This document shows positions 25,961-38,490 of a stretch of DNA of 64,000 nt, piece by piece (position 1 is the first letter of the stretch; the number at the start of each line of letters is the position of its first letter). Source of the DNA: Rhynochetos jubatus (lineage: Eukaryota > Chordata > Aves > Eurypygiformes > Rhynochetidae); the NCBI GenBank assembly GCA_027574665.1, contig CM050653.1, positions 42,668,118 to 42,732,117 of the forward strand, in the 5' to 3' direction. The position numbers and the translations under genes were made by a program. The notes below the pieces were generated by a model. It was not told where the DNA came from and did not search any database. It saw only the letters and a program-made list of their open reading frames with translations.

Positions 25961-28900
25961 GGATTAAGGGACATAAGGTCTGCGGTCACAGTGACAGTAC
26001 ACAGTCATCCTAACTAAGCTATAGTGTGATGTCTTTTAGTTGGCTGGCCTTTTTTCAAGCAAACACACATCCTGCTCCCACTGATTTCTCTGAAGCTTCA
26101 CGGCTCCCTCCAGTATTGGCACAGCACAGGATTTAGGGCACAATTCAGATACCACGACAGACTTCTACAGCATGCAGCAACTCTACACGGTATTTTGGAA
26201 AAGGAAGAAATACCAAAACCACGCTGAGTTTATCTGTCATGAGCATGCACAAGGGCAGCGTGTAATGTCTTCTTCTGGGACACAAGCTGGGAAATACACT
26301 CTAACCAGTTGGAGACAGGCACTGGGCAGGCTGGAAGGAAGACAGCTGTCTCTGGGTGCAGCCAGCATCCCCCCACCACCAGGCACCCCAAGCTCGGGGT
26401 TTCTGGCCATCATGCCTTGCAGCAGGATAAATGCAACATCTTTATCTCTCTCTGGTATGTGCCCAAGGTCCTTCACAGGGCTCTGTGTCTGGATGATGAA
26501 ATCTGTATTTCTCTCCATGATTTACAAGTCTTGAACCACTATGGGCTGGTCATCTGCCAAAAGTAACTGAAGTTATGTGAGGTGAATGATACATAACAAA
26601 CAGTTAATAACAACGGCACAGGAGAAAGGACTACTTAAAACTTCTAAATAACTGAACTAATAGTTTCAAGACTGGTAACAATGAAGTTTTTCCAAACTAT
26701 TGTCCCCTGTAATATGATCACTTAAGACAGAAGGTCTTAGAAAACTCCTGTCTTTTTCAAATCAATTAAGATTTTTACTACAGTGGGAAACAGAAGGACA
26801 AGCCTTGCAGACTGAGTAGATCTGAAACGGAAGTTTGTAATAAAAATGGTGGGTTCCTAATCTATGTGTCGGGTTTCTTCAGGCTTTGTTGGGAGAGCTG
26901 CCAATGTATATACAGTTGATACAGAGGGCATAGAAGGCGGTAATCTGCAGTTTATGGTTATCGTATGTTATGTGCATTGCCAGGTGCAATCCTTCTGCTT
27001 AGGGATCTGTTGGTATTACTGTAGCTGGTCTCTTAGGCTGGGCACTCGGTAACTCTAATCCTGGAGAGATTTCCTTGTTTGGCTTGCATTGTACTTGCAT
27101 GGACATTCCTCATGATATCAGAAGTCAAGAAATTGCTGGTAAGAAAATTATTTGAAAGGTTCCAAATAGTTTTCTGAAAAGGAGGCTGTGCTCAAAACAA
27201 ATACCTATTTATGTACATGCATAGTGTGAGGATTATCACCTCAGGAAAGTAGTATATAATCCAGTTAAGAGTGTGTAACACTGCTCCACACCTCTACATG
27301 CCACTGTGGGAATTAGCTTCCTTTCCCCTATAAACTTCTCACTGTGCTGGCAAAAGAGGATCTGGAAGGCAGCTCCAGGCACCGAGTTGCACAACAGTCA
27401 TCGCCTACATCACACTGAGCTGCGGAGACTTTCTATTTTCATATTTTCAGCTTTCACTCCTGTAAAGAAACACATCAAAGCCCAAAGATAATTGACATGC
27501 CATAGACAATCGCAGCCTCGCTTAGGCATAGCTGTGTGTCTTTCCTATTTATCCTACCTTGTCTTAGGGGGAATATCTCTTGCTAGTGAAGAGCAGGGCT
27601 GAGACAATTGTCAATATTATTTGCTAGAATCATGTGCTGTTCTCCTGCTAAAGAAAACCCAAAGTCACACAATTGCCTGCAAAACAAAAAGAATACTTAA
27701 TATAATTTATGGATCTCTCATCAGGCCATACTAATTATAGTCTGTTGCCTTCTGCTCAGACTCAGAAAAAAACTGTGCATAAATATCCAAGTGAAACAAG
27801 CATGCAATATCTTGCATGCTTCTGTGGTTAAAAGGTTATTTTTAAGAGCTAAAGTTAGTATATATTCTGTGTGTGAATATGGAGCAGAGCAGTACAACAT
27901 AATTCCAGTGAGAATCCAACCAAGAAACCCCCAGTCAGGATATTACATGAATGAAACACCTCATATAATATGCTTGAGAACACTTTCAGCACCTGTAGCT
28001 GCAGATCTGTGCCTGTCAAGTTTGCCTTTATTTGAGGAGTAATTGAATTGTTCCTACCTTCGTGGAGATAGATTTGCAGGTCCAATAAATTACAGGTACC
28101 AGCAGGTAATTAGAGAGCTAAATGCTGTCATTTAGACTTGTATTTATTTAACCTGCAATATTGTGCTTACTGCATATTAGAAAGTGGGATGTGGACTCAC
28201 AGGGTGTTTAAAAGCATTGGGCCCATGGTGTCTGACTAGGTCTAAACTGATGCAACACATTTTCTCTTGTATTTCTTTCTGCCATGCTTCCTGCCAGCCC
28301 CTTGTATGCCTCCCATTCTCATTTGGCAGTGACTGGATCACTCTCCCTATCCCCTGCTAGATGGTTGGTCTGTGTCTCCCATTCTTTAGCCAAACCTCCT
28401 CCTTTTTTCCTCCCTGTGATTTGAAAAATGTCTCATCCTGTGTTGTTCTGCCCTGGAAGGTGAGTTTGGTTAGGAAGCTGAAGGTCCCGAAGCTTGGATA
28501 CTTCATGTACAAAGATGTTTGCACTAAAGGTTAGACACTTGCATCATCCACTTTACTAGCCTGGGGTTCTGGGTAGCTAATATGTGCAAGCAGCTAAACA
28601 GCAGCCTTATTTTTTTTTTTAAAGGTTACATTGCTTTTAGCTTATCTACATTATGTTGGGTATGGTGTCACTGGCACTTCATGACATCAGGTTTACATTT
28701 ATTCTGACAAAAGTACAGACATACCCATAAGCTACACAAGATTTAAGCTCTTTATGATGGTTGTGCTTAAGGCAGCCCTGTAGGAAAATGCACTTTGGTC
28801 AAAAGAGTAAACTTTTGTCAGGTCTGTGGCATAAGTATGACCTCTTTCCCCATTCCCTTTTGCCTCTTCCCAGTCATTTAACTTAGTCTGAAAAACTATC

Positions 28901-29885
28901 AGGCTACTTTCCATATGAGATAATAACATTTTAATGTCATATTTTAGAAATCCTTTTTCTTGAACTGAAAGAAAGCAACATAGAAACTAGAGCACTTCTG
29001 TAAACTAGGAGGAAAAACAGTTTCTCCTCCTGTGAAACCAAATCTTTCTTAGGACCACCCAAATGGATAAAGAAGAAAAAAGCCCAACACAACCACCCAA
29101 CCCCAAAAAAGAGAACCAGAAGGTAAGTGAGTTTCTGTCCCTTTTCTGTGTTTCCGGAATAAAAAGAAAATCATTTTTTGACTTAAAATAGTATCTGGTT
29201 CGGCAAAACTTTTGGATGTTGGACCAGTTATCAACACACTTTTATTCAAGCCAACACTTTGAACCACATCTGGAAGGGAGTTAAGGGCCTGCTAAATCTG
29301 ATGAATGGAACGTTCCTATGCCTAATGTCTAAACAAAGATTCTTTTATCCATGCACCAGTGACAGCTTCAGATTACACAAGCAGGACACTACAATCTGTA
29401 GGTTTCAGAAAAGGCTTGCTGTACCAGGCTTTTCAGCTCTTTTCTTCCCGCTTCACAGATTACGAGTCATTTGAGAACCAAGGAGATCTGTGGAGACGAA
29501 GCAGAGAAATTTGGCATTAATGTGTCACTGCACACGAGAGAACAGTTGTTTGTTTGTTTTGATGACGTACAAAATCCCAGTGCAGACGACAAGAGCATTC
29601 CCTCCCCTGGAATTCACCAAGGCTTTTGGAAGGAAAAGTACAGCAAAGGACACTACTGAACAAGGTGAAACATGTAGAAGTCAAACAAAGCACAGCTTTG
29701 ACTGAGATGGCAGAAGTGAGCTGCTGACATGGTTTTATTCAATATGAAATGGATTGAAAAATAAGCATTCGTTTGGTGTCAAGATTTGAAAGTGAGGCTG
29801 AGGAAGAGCATCTAAAATTATTTGAAGATGGGACTACAAGAAGATTTGCACATTATTAGAGTCAGGGTAGGTATTTGGACCTGGA
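25961..29885. other. Gene-poor stretch, nothing recognised
   Basis: No interspersed repeat, RNA gene or convincing exon was seen. Open frames are short and compositionally random. There are a few T- or C-rich patches (28,300-28,420 and 28,611-28,620). Confidence 0.45.
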
Positions 29886-29889
29886 ACAA

Positions 29890-30585
29890 AATGCTTGGAA
29901 ATGCTGACTGGTGCAGCAGTAGAGATTCTCCTGTGGGGGTCTTGGACAACAAACTGAACATGAGTCAGCATCGTGTCGCTCCAGTCACCAGGGCAAAGTG
30001 GATCCTGGCCTGCATCCACAGGGACATCACTAGCAGAGATAGACTTGATCATCTCACTATATTAAGTGCTTATCAGGCTGCTCCTGAAATACTGGCCTCT
30101 CCAGTTCAAGAAAGACATGGACAGACTGGAGAGGGTCCAAAGGAGAGCCATGAATGTGATCAAAGAGCTGAAGAACCTGCCCTGTGAGGAAAGACTGGAG
30201 GAGTTAGGTCTTTTCTCCCTGGAGAACAGACGTCTCAGAAGGAACCTCATCACCATCACAGTATTCTAGTACTTAAACTGTGACTACAGAGAGAACAGAG
30301 GCTCTCTCTTCACAAGGAGCCACATGGAGAAGACAAGGGGCAACAGGTGCAAGTTGCACTGTGACAGGTTTCATCTCAACATATCAAAGAAATTTTTTAC
30401 AGTAAGAACAATCATTCAGTGGAACAACCTCCCCAGGAATGTGTTAGAGTCCCCATCACTGGAGGTTTTCAAAACGTGATTGGACAGGGTGCTAGATAAT
30501 CTCATCTAGGCTCTCTTGCCCATAAAACATTGGATCAGATGATCTTTTGAGGTCACTTCCAACCTGGGCAATTCTATAATTCTAA
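29890..30585 (+). mobile_element. 5'-truncated CR1 LINE copy
   Basis: This is the 3' part of CR1 ORF2 plus the 3' tail. It carries the segment around LDNKLNMSQ (29,940-29,965), then a block containing DRLERVQRRAM and ENRRLRR (30,115-30,245). Next comes the RWNNLP-like block with a degenerate ending, then the GATGATCTTTTGAGGTC tail, finishing in ATTCTATAATTCT. Stops and frameshifts interrupt the coding sequence, so it is inactive. No target-site duplication is evident, as is usual for CR1. Confidence 0.93.
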
Positions 30586-32435
30586 CTTTAAGAGACTTAC
30601 TTACTGCTATGTAAAGATATTTATTGTGAAGGAGAGCATTTCAATATCTAAGGAAGGTTTATTTTGCTGTAGGATTGGAGTAGGCAGGGGTTAATGTGAA
30701 GAAATTCACAGTCATGGCTGGAAATAGAAAAAGGAAAGGTTTAGGTTGGACATCAAGAGAAGTACCAAGCCTGGTGTATGACACTGTCTTGTAAAATAGT
30801 TTCTTAAAAAATGTGGAAACAGATGTTGCTAAGAAATCTAAGGAGAGAACACCTCTGGAGTTAATATCACTGAATATATCTGTCTGGTTGTACCTGTTCA
30901 GATACAAAGAGAGAAGACACAAGTGATTCTTCCCATCCCTTAACCTACTGTCTGGTACCAACACAGTAAGAGCCACCCTGCTATGCTGTGCGCCAGGTTA
31001 ACCAGGGACAAGCTTACGTTCATGAAGATCTCACTTTAACATTGCGGGGCAGATCTCTCCAACTGGTGTTAGGGAACAGCTTGCTTTACATTTCAACCCT
31101 ATCTATGAAACTGCTGCCTGGATATTAAATAGCAATACGGTACCTTTATAAAAAAACAACTAGCTCTTTGGTTTTGGCTGTTTTATGTTGACAGAATACA
31201 ATAAGGAATATATTGCCAGAAAGGGGAAGCAAAGAGCTCATGAACCCTCAAGGGGTAAGTGAATCATACTATCCCTCTTGGTGGTTTATTCCTTGACAAG
31301 GAACATACATTCATTTTCTTTTCTGCATATTTTTCTTGTTGGGTGAGTGGGCAGGCTGTGATAAGGGGTACCTGATTTGACATTGCATGTATTTATGACC
31401 TACCAAGCTTGATATAGAGCAAAACCGAGTGGGCAGGGGAGACAGAGAGACTGAGAGCTGGCTTAGCAGTTAAATGTAGACCTAAGAGCCAAGAAATTTG
31501 CAGTAGCAGTTGTACTGCTGCTACCAATTTATGGGGTGGCCTTGGGCACTGTGAAAACTTAGCAAGTGTGTTGAGGTGGAAGAGAGCTGTGTGTTACTAT
31601 TAAGGTGGCATAATGAGGCTTTAATTACGGTAAAACTGGCTACTTCTTGGCTGAGATGGAATAACGATTGTAGATGTGAATATATAAATACACTACTGAA
31701 GCTGAAATGAAAGCTATTGGTCCCTCTGACATGAAATCTTGAGAATGGACTATAAAACAATTTCAGTAAGTATTACACTGTTGTGGATGTATATGTTGTA
31801 TATGATTCTGTATGTGCCAATGTTGCCATCAAAGGTAAATATACATTAATTCATTTTAATTTATAGTTTCTTCTGACTGAAAAGATTGATTTCATTCTAG
31901 TGCAATTCATATAAACCAATACATTCTCAAGATGGGGTGGAAACTTGGCAATATTTCCTTCTCACATGAGTGCTAGGCTAATTTTGACATTTTAAATGTT
32001 TTCAATTAAATCACTGTGATCTTTGCAGGCTAGTGTTTGGTTTGACAGTTTTTTAAAGCTTGAAATTCAAAGGTAAATTATTTTAACAAATGTGCACAGA
32101 GATTAAAAAATGAATCCCTTCAGTGTTGAGACTGCATTGTCTGTTATCTCTGGTTTGTGTAAAACAGATGGTTCATATTGCAAATGATGCATGAAAAGGA
32201 CTTCTCCAGTGTGATGCAAATGGATCGTTGAAACTGGCATTGTACAGATGAAAAGAGGCTGATGTTAGTAGAACCTTCCTGGACAAACATCAGTAATGAA
32301 TATGTTCTTTGATTATGTTTCACCACCTTTTAAAAAGCAAAGCATGATCAGAAAAATTCACCAGAGAGAAAGATGTCCTTTCAGTGACTGACTCTTTCAT
32401 GGAGAATAAACCAGCTCAGCAAGTCAGCTCCTGGT
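30586..32435. other. Gene-poor stretch, nothing recognised
   Basis: AT-rich sequence without a recognisable gene or repeat. The open frames near 30,700 and 31,600 on the minus strand show no known domain. Confidence 0.4.
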
Positions 32436-32439
32436 CCTG

Positions 32440-32520
32440 GTGCTGACTGCCATCATCACCTTTGGCAAGTGAGTTCACTCAACCTCTGTGGGCCAGCAGC
32501 TGTAACATGAGGGTCACAGT
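32440..32520 (+). repeat. Candidate MIR SINE fragment
   Basis: The order CACCTTTGGCAAGTGAG, CACTCAACCTCTGTGGGCC and then a CTGTAACATGAGGGT-like block follows the MIR pattern ACCTTGGGCAAGTCACTTAACCTCTCTGGGCC...CTGTAAAATGGGG. It is old and diverged. Birds keep small numbers of such copies. Confidence 0.5.
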
Positions 32521-32867
32521 CTCCCGCTGTTTATCGTCTGTCTCATGTATTCACACCATGCGTGTTTGGGGCACACAGCTTTTTCCAGCATCTGGCACAA
32601 CCACTACTATAATCCAGAAATCGGTAACATCTGAGGAGTAATAGTGTGATGGGAGAAATATCTCCCTAAGCTAGAATTGACCTTCCACATGCACTGGATT
32701 GTACAGAATAGACCTTTGAGCGCTTATAACATAAGAAAGATTATTTAATTTCAGCAGACTTTCTCACCTTACTGCATCCACAACAATATATTTCCTTGAA
32801 ATACATTGAAATTTCAGGTCCCTCCAGGTTCTCCTGGATTGCCCCCTCTTCCCCCAAGCTAGTAGAA

Positions 32868-33462
32868 TGTGCTGGTTTTAGCTGGGACAGAGTTAATTTT
32901 CTTATTTAGAAATAAATAGGTATATTTATTATTATACTCTCATACACCACACTGACAAAAGGGGTATTTCATTCCACAAAACATCATGTTCAGTCTATAA
33001 GTTGGTGGTGGGCCGGGGCCAAGTTGGTGGTTTGGCTTTCTCATTTGCTCTCACTCTTTCAGGGTCTCTTTCACTCATTGGGGTTTCCTCGGACTGTGGT
33101 GTGATCTTTCTAGGGCTTGGGCTCTTGGATTCTGCCTCGGACTACGCAGGACCTGGCTGGACATTGGTTGGCAGGTGGTGAGCAATTGTATAATTTGTTT
33201 TATTTTCCATTATTATAATTACATAGTAGTAGTAGTACTTTCATTACATATTAGTAGTAGCAAAATTATTATTGTTAGTATTATTGGTATTGTTAGTATT
33301 ATCACTAGTTTATTAATTTATATTCAATTATTAAATTGTTCTTATCTCAATCCATGAGTTTCCTTGTCTTTTCCACTGATTCTCCTCTTCCACTGGAGGA
33401 GGAGGAAGGTGAGCAAGTGGCTGTGTGGTACTTAGATTGCTGGCTTGGACTAAACCATGACA
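32868..33462 (+). mobile_element. Endogenous retrovirus 5' LTR
   Basis: The LTR begins TGTGCTGGTTTTAGCTGGGA and ends in TAAACCATGACA, so it has TG...CA termini and is 595 bp long. Its start and end match the solo LTR at 49,882-50,423 read in the opposite direction, which places both in one LTR group. After GGTGGTGAGCAATTG there is a long T/A-rich section with TAGTAG and ATTATT units. An ATTAAA poly(A) signal variant lies at 33,330-33,335, followed by a short U5 with a GGAGGAGGAGG run. It is directly followed by a primer-binding site, so it is a 5' LTR and not a solo copy. The 5-bp flank on the left is TAGAA; no matching right flank can be tested because the 3' LTR is missing. Confidence 0.88.
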
Positions 33463-33470
33463 GTCCTTTT

Positions 33471-33488
33471 TGGCCCCCAATGTGGGGC
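33471..33488 (+). other. Retroviral primer-binding site, tRNA-Lys type
   Basis: The 18 bases TGGCCCCCAATGTGGGGC lie 8 bases after the LTR end. They match the lysine tRNA type TGGCGCCCAACGTGGGGC at 16 of 18 positions. The two differences are consistent with decay. Confidence 0.8.
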
Positions 33489-33815
33489 TCAAAGGGTTGA
33501 GATAACAACAGATCTGATTACGTGTGTTAAAGTGGAATTGTTATGAGTAATCATTATAATGATTTGGTGGTGGCTGGTTAGGATGTTGACGACTTTGCTC
33601 TTAGAGTTGTTATTAGAACTGTGGGATCTACTGCCCTATGTGTTGCTTATTATGCTGATCATGAACGCTCGAGCGTGGTTGAAGGGACTTGTTCAGCTGC
33701 TCAGTGTAATACCGATGGTGGGAGCAATCAGGTATCTGTATTCAGTATTGTCAAGGACTCATATTTCCCTGTATATTTCCTTGAAATACCTCATTACTAG
33801 TATAAGCAAGTGAGA
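33489..33815 (+). mobile_element. Endogenous retrovirus leader, truncated, with a short hydrophobic ORF
   Basis: This stretch follows the primer-binding site without a break and contains one ATG-initiated frame of 84 codons (33,559-33,813). It is very rich in Leu, Trp and Ile, with a long hydrophobic N-terminal half and a second hydrophobic stretch before the stop. I see no gag, protease, polymerase or envelope motif in or after it. The retroviral part appears to stop near 33,815 and no 3' LTR follows within the window. Deletion after insertion, or recombination that left only the 5' end, would explain it. Whether the small ORF is ever translated is unknown. Confidence 0.6.
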
Positions 33816-35800
33816 ATCAGGTCTAAATTACTCTTCATGCTCCCAGTTTAATTTTATGAACTTTCAGTCTATTCCTACAACTGTCAGTATCTGCGTTTCA
33901 GCAGCTAAAACTAAATACATTCCTAGGCTGGCAGTATGCTCAGCAGATTTGGATACCCTTTTCAGTGACTGATTCTTCCCAGTTTTTCCTCCTTCAGAGG
34001 AGGAAAATACAGATTCATCTCAACAAACCAGTATGCAAAAAAGGGCTTTTGCCATTAATTCTGGTATTAAAAATGCACAACAGCCTTGTTTTAAAATGGA
34101 GCACCCCAGTCACAGTGTCATCAGCTTCTCAGGTTGTGTGTGTTTTATTTCATTGATCATTATAGATCGCAGAATGTATGGTGTTGGTTTTGCAAAATAA
34201 TTGCATGAGTTATTCATTTGGGTGTTTGAGCCTGGTGGCCTAAGGGTTTTACAAATTCATGCAATGTCTGGGAGAGCTGCTGCAACAGGTTCAGCTGCAG
34301 AATGGGTAAAACATGCTCATGAGAAATAAGATCCCTAAGCCTCGCTTGTCCTTCTGATCTTACACATCAGACTGTTTTGCAGATTCTGATTGTAAGGGTT
34401 CATTTTCCTGTGTTTATTGCACCTATCCCACATGTATCCCAACATAGTCAAGTTTTGTCTCTCACTGTTAAGTGTCATAACTGATCACCAATTCCCTCCT
34501 GGAAACCTTTCCTCGTCCCTATTCAAAATTACGTTGCCAAAGAACATGAAATCCTCTGCTTTTGCACAATTTCCCACAGGCTCACTGAATTTCAACCTTG
34601 TCTGCTCTGTGGTTCTTGATTCAGAGCACATAGGTGGAGAGGCCCAATATGGACCCTATCAGAAAGAATTTGAGAGGCCCTGGTGAAGCAAGGTGATGTC
34701 CAGGATCACCAGTTGGGAAGGACAGAGATGGCTTGTGCAGGGCTGAGAAAGGAGTGTAACAGAGTCTGTGGAAGAAAGAATTTACAGAAATTTTAAATTA
34801 TAAGAACAAACAGAAGTTTGAAATGTCATTAGATGTTTGCTGGGTCTCAGTTGCTGAACGTTATATATCCCGTTCTCTCCATGAGCTCACAGGGGTACCT
34901 GATTCCTCTGATTACTGCTCTTACAGCACACTGAGCACACGCACTTGTGCATGTGTGCCTCAGAGCTCACCTAACTGGAAACAATGACAGGAGCTTTCCT
35001 TCTTGCCTAGTAGGCAAGTCAGATCTTGGAAAGGGCTATTTGGCTGTTGTAGCGAGTGATGCGGGCAAACACCGTAAAATGAAACGTGCGATATTCTGTG
35101 TGTAGAACCATACCCATTTTCACAACATCTAGAATTATTCCCCTGACTCCTCAGGGCTCTTTAGCCTCAATGCTCTATGAAGCCTGTGAGCAACTAATAG
35201 TCGCTGCTTTTTTCTGGATTGGGAAGAGAATGTACATTTTTGCATCCGTTTGTGTGGCTCCTGGGACTTTTCCTGCTTTTAACATTCTCTGGCAATGCCT
35301 CGTGCTGAGTCTGCCTTTGGCGGCAGCCACTGCACCGAGGGACCATGCAGGCAGAATAAATAACAAGGCAGTGCCGAGAGGCTTTCCTTGATAGAAATTG
35401 CTGTAGTTTGGGAAGAGAGCGCATATTTTCTTAGCACAGAAAAGGCCCCTGCGGCTGTTGCTGTAGGAAACTGATCCATTGTTGTTACTCTCTGTTCTGG
35501 GAAGGGACAGAAGAGCTTTTTGATATTCTTTGGTTTCTGCTGTATAGTCTGCCACAGCAGTTGGCATTAGCAAAACCAGACCCATTCTCATCTGTTCAAA
35601 ATATCACTATTATTTCTGAATGCTGATTACTGAGGCAGAGCTGTGAGAGTTTCAAAAGCAGGGCAGCAAATTATTGTACTGAAGTGGCAATGACACAGAA
35701 AATGGAAGCAAGGTACAAGCAACCCACTTAAGGGACCTGGAGAATCTGTAGAGGTAAAGGGTTGTAACTGAAATAGAGCAGTTAGCTGAAGGAAGCATTT
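33816..35800. other. Gene-poor stretch, nothing recognised
   Basis: No repeat or gene assigned. The 35,040-35,600 segment is stop-poor on the minus strand (138 open codons, 35,175-35,591) but shows no domain or normal protein composition. Confidence 0.4.
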
Positions 35801-35804
35801 ACTC

Positions 35805-36278
35805 GACACTTGCTAGAGCCCACCTAGAGTGCTGTGTCCAGCTCTGGCCCTCCTGCAATACAAGAAAGGCACCAATGACCCAGAATGAGTTCAGCAGAGG
35901 GCGTCCAAGATGATCAGGGCAGGAGCACTTGCCCTTTGAGGAGAGGCTGAGGAAAGGGGGTTTCTTCCAACAGGAGATGTGATGGCTTTGGAGGGACTTA
36001 ACAGCAGACGTATGCTGCCTACAAGGAGGTCATTGAAAAGATGAAGCCAAGCTGTTCATGGTGGTGGACAGCAGACAGACAGTTTCCAAGCAGATATAAA
36101 GAAAAACGGTTTCACTGAAAGGGCAGCCAGGCAGCAGAGGAGGCTGGGAGGCTTTTCAAGACCCAACTGGATAAATCCTAGAGCACCCTGGTCTTCATTC
36201 AAAGCTGACCTTGCTTTGAGCAGGGGCTTGGACTAGATACCTCCTGACCCTTCCCACCCGAGTTATTCTGTGATTCTA
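35805..36278 (+). mobile_element. Diverged CR1 LINE 3' fragment
   Basis: Recognisable blocks are CACCTAGAGTGCTGTGTCCAG, then CAGAGGGCGTCCAAGATGATCAG, GAGGAGAGGCTGAGG and CTTGGACTAGATACCTCCTGACC, ending in GTTATTCTGTGATTCT. Indels break all frames. It is older than the copy at 43.4 kb but younger than the relic just downstream. Confidence 0.9.
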
Positions 36279-36869
36279 ATTACCAGCCTCTCCGTCATGC
36301 CAGATGTAATGGCAGCTCTGCACAACTAATTACACCTCGGTTATCACCCAAAACTCGCAGCCACTGTGTTAACTTCTAGCCTCAACAGGGACATGCTTAA
36401 TCCTTCAGGCTCTAGGATCCTTGCAATATTTTTTCTTAAGAGAGAAACCTTGAAAGGTTGACCTCAATGCCTTCAGTAGAGTCACAGCAGTTTAGGGCTG
36501 CAGAGAGCCTGAAAGAACGGTTTCAACCCAGAAGTTTTCTCTACTTGTGGTATATTAAGCCTGAGACCTCCTGTTCTGATGGCATCAGTTTTCTTAAGGG
36601 TAGGCTAATGTCGAGTGCTCTACATGGCTTGAGTGGGCCAGGAAACCCAAAGGTTGGGATGCCAGGAGTGGTTCAAGATGCTCCTTTCTTTCAATGTGGC
36701 AGAGGAAGTGTTGATTTTCTCATCCTCTCTGGCTTGCTGTTATTATACAGTTATAATGGTTAACTGTTTTAAACCTTCTAATGAAATAGAGAAGTAAATG
36801 TAAGCCACAGATATAGTGCTTTATAACAGTGTTAAAGAGGGGAAAACAGCAGCTATCAGTTAGAATTCA

Positions 36870-38490
36870 AGCACTGTAGAAAACATATGGAGGAAAGTAA
36901 AGAAATTACAGAAAAAATATCTGCCAGGTTTAGGACAAGGAACTTTTGAGCCATAGTACAAGCAAAAGAAATAATAAAAGACCACCTTTACAAAGTGAAA
37001 ACAGGATCATTCATAACTGCAATAAAGAAAGAAGTCATCAGTAGGTATTTCTGTTCTGTGCTCAGAGAAAAGCAGGTGATATGCCTATGCCACTTTAAAT
37101 GTTTTCCAGTCAACTGGAAAGCAAGGAAGGTGCTACCATCTCTTTAAGATGAATGTTTATAAAGCATCAAACCTCGGTAACTTGCATCAAGAGATACAGG
37201 CAATTACTTCAATGCTTTGGTGATGGTACAGTAAAAAGGAAAAATGGTTTAATATAGGCAATTACTTTGCTAGCCTGATGTATGTCCCTTGCAAAATAAC
37301 AGAAAAATTGAAACAAGATTTAATTAATAAAGATGTAAATAGAGATGAAAGGTGTGAATATAATTTCATGACAGTTAATATGATGCTATTATAAAAAATA
37401 AATCTTGTCAGAACAGTCTGATTTTAGTGGGAATTACATGTTTGGCTGATAAACACTGTTGTGTAGACATAAAAGATTTCTATGGTTTAATGTGTTCCGT
37501 TTGCTGCTACAGGATAAGCTGAGTTTTTAAAAAATGAGCAACTGCATGGCAAGGTTGCAAAAATGAGCAATTAGTGTCAATAAAGCTTGGATAAGATGAA
37601 TTTAGAACTTGCTAAATGGCAGATTGCAAAGCTGTTGCTAACGTGAAATTTTCTCTGAATGAGGTGGTATGTACTAGCAACAACGTTGACCAAGCAATTT
37701 CATCAGTGATCTGGAAATTAATGCAACATTCCTGTTGATTTAAAACAAATCTGTGAATATCACATATGCTTGTGAAATAGAAATAATGATGAGGACATGA
37801 CAACTATATGAAATGACGGTTGAGTGTATGGAGCCTAATGAAATAAAGCTTTTTAATACGGCTGAGTTACACAAACATAAGACTGTAGGCTGTAACTGCA
37901 GAGTTGGGGAAGCAGCAATGCTGAGAAGAGTCTCAGGGTTGTCACAGTGCAGAGAGTCCCACTGTGATGTTCTGGCAATACAAGTGAATGTAATGCCTAG
38001 CTACATAAACATGAGATAAACAAGTAGCAGGGAAGTAATTTTACTGGAACTGAAATCCTGTGTGAAGTTCTGGTGCTGGCATCATGAAAACGGATGCTGG
38101 AAAATTAAAAAGGTACAGAGATGATTTGAGGCCTGAGGAGTTAGAGAATGTTTTATTCTGAGAGGACTTGGTCTATTTATTGTTAAGTGGCCTGATAACA
38201 GCTGAAGCAGGGAAAAAGGGAAGATGATAGGACATAGTGAATCCTTAATCTAATGAGAAGTGTTCAACAAGAAACAAGAACAGGTTATCAAGCTCAAATG
38301 CTGGAAGCCATAAAAGGTTGTAGTAGAAGAAGATGCATTTTTTAACAGCGGGGTATGAATCTTTGAAAGAAATTACAGAAAGGGATGGTAAATCTGTTTC
38401 TGGATCTTCATCCCTGGCAAGAAGAAAATATTTTGAAAAATAGATTTTAGTCAGGCAGAGATCACTTGGTGTGGTAGAGGAAAAACTCAT
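36870..38490 (+). mobile_element. Ancient, heavily decayed CR1 LINE relic (ORF2 to 3' part)
   Basis: No frame remains open, but conserved CR1 ORF2 blocks appear in the right order on the plus strand. TATTTCTGTTCTGTGCTCAG lies near 37,050 and the ACTGGAAAGCAAGGAAGGT block near 37,110. GGCAATTAC lies at 37,199, and CCCTTGCAAAATAACAG with TTAATTAATAAAGATG at 37,287-37,340. AATAAATCTTGTCAGAACAG lies near 37,400 and the GTGATCTGGAA block near 37,710. CACTGTGATG, TCCTGTGTGAAGTTCTGG and GCCTGATAACAGCTGAAG span 37,960-38,205, and TTTTTAACAGCG lies near 38,338. The element keeps more length than the young copies yet is much more mutated. Assigned from memory of the turtle/archosaur CR1 pattern; ends are approximate. 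Confidence 0.75.

Noticed and set aside
35175-35591. 138-codon minus-strand frame
   Set aside because: No domain, random composition, no splice or promoter support.
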